DNA of 64,000 bases from contig NZ_JAJISP010000001.1 in assembly GCF_022132145.1 (NCBI RefSeq), positions 1,426,001 through 1,490,000 on the forward strand, written 5' to 3'. Of this stretch, positions 63,875-64,000 are shown piece after piece. The notes under the pieces are model-generated. The model was not told the origin of the DNA. It ran no database searches and saw only the letters and a program-made list of their open reading frames with translations. Every line of letters starts with the position of its first letter. The stretch's first letter is position 1. Position numbers and translations under genes: made by a program. The DNA is from Pseudomonas sp. MMS21 TM103 (lineage in GTDB: Bacteria > Pseudomonadota > Gammaproteobacteria > Pseudomonadales > Pseudomonadaceae).

Positions 63875-63925
63875 GGGTAGTCCGGCAGCGGCCCACTGCG
63901 GGGGCCGCTGCCGCATGCTGTGGCG

Positions 63926-64000
63926 TTACTGGCGCAGCCAGCGGCTGGTGTCGTCCAGGGCGCGGGCGAAGCGCTCGATGACCAGGCCGATCTCCTGCGC
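63926..64000 (-). CDS. C-terminal end of an unidentified protein (cut by window edge)
   Basis: The last 24 residues and TAA stop of a minus-strand gene are visible: QEIGLVIERFARALDDTSRWLRQ. The amphipathic helix resembles the ends of several PLP-dependent aminotransferases, but the fragment is too short to name the family. It converges on the amidotransferase gene. Confidence 0.45.
   Translation of the reverse strand, partial: AQEIGLVIERFARALDDTSRWLRQ

Overview
The window is ordinary high-GC chromosomal DNA of a Pseudomonas-type gammaproteobacterium. The stretch from the split B12-dependent ribonucleotide reductase to the KinB/AlgB two-component pair (about 3.2-24.2 kb) has the same gene content and largely the same order that I recall from P. 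aeruginosa PAO1 (nrdJa, nrdJb, thrB, DUF2782, polA, ersA, engB, cytochromes c5 and c4, dsbA, EEP nuclease, dgcH, marC, ampDh2, kinB, algB). A CRY-DASH photolyase and an NCS2 permease are present in addition. Recall of PAO1 is from memory; nothing was searched.

Layout. 0-1.6 kb: tail of a methyltransferase, then a degraded gene-poor strip with a broken SnoaL-like gene behind a possible attC remnant. 1.6-6 kb: MFS transporter and nrdJa/nrdJb. 6-13.2 kb: thrB, a small secreted protein, polA, an ErsA-type sRNA with a recognisable AlgU-type promoter, engB, two c-type cytochromes and dsbA. 13.2-19.1 kb: EEP nuclease plus diguanylate cyclase, photolyase, MarC, amidase lipoprotein. 19.3-24.2 kb: nucleobase permease behind palindromic operators, then kinB/algB. 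24.3-26.3 kb: a BON-domain protein and small membrane proteins with two sigma-54-type promoters. 26.4-33.2 kb: SpmA/SpmB-like fusion, DUF5924-type protein, Aer-like chemoreceptor, a globin-GGDEF-EAL sensor with an unusual leader hairpin, and a small unknown gene. 33.2-34.5 kb: decayed DUF6708 gene. 34.7-38.4 kb: Na/Pi cotransporter, 2-haloacid dehalogenase, PilT/PilU-family ATPase. 38.5-47.2 kb: recC-recB-recD. 47.4-50 kb: PuuD-type amidotransferase, AEC transporter, GFA protein. 50-53.5 kb: a DUF4105 protein with an HExxH motif, two DUF2388 paralogues and two DUF1127 paralogues. 54-56.9 kb: three-subunit proton-translocating transhydrogenase. 57.4-60.2 kb: glutaryl-CoA dehydrogenase with its LysR regulator and a truncated CoA-transferase. 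60.2-64 kb: polyamine catabolism genes (gamma-glutamylpolyamine synthetase type, SpuC-type aminotransferase, glutamine amidotransferase) and the tail of one more gene.

Themes. Envelope stress and the alginate circuit recur (ErsA with an AlgU-type promoter, KinB/AlgB, sigma-54 promoters just beyond algB, DsbA, AmpDh2-like amidase). Oxygen sensing is linked to cyclic-di-GMP and chemotaxis in the globin-GGDEF-EAL/Aer pair. No prophage, insertion sequence, CRISPR array, rRNA or tRNA was recognised. The best candidates for undescribed biology are the DUF4105-DUF2388-DUF2388 cassette, the leader hairpin before the globin sensor, and the small sigma-54-controlled membrane-protein cluster beside algB.
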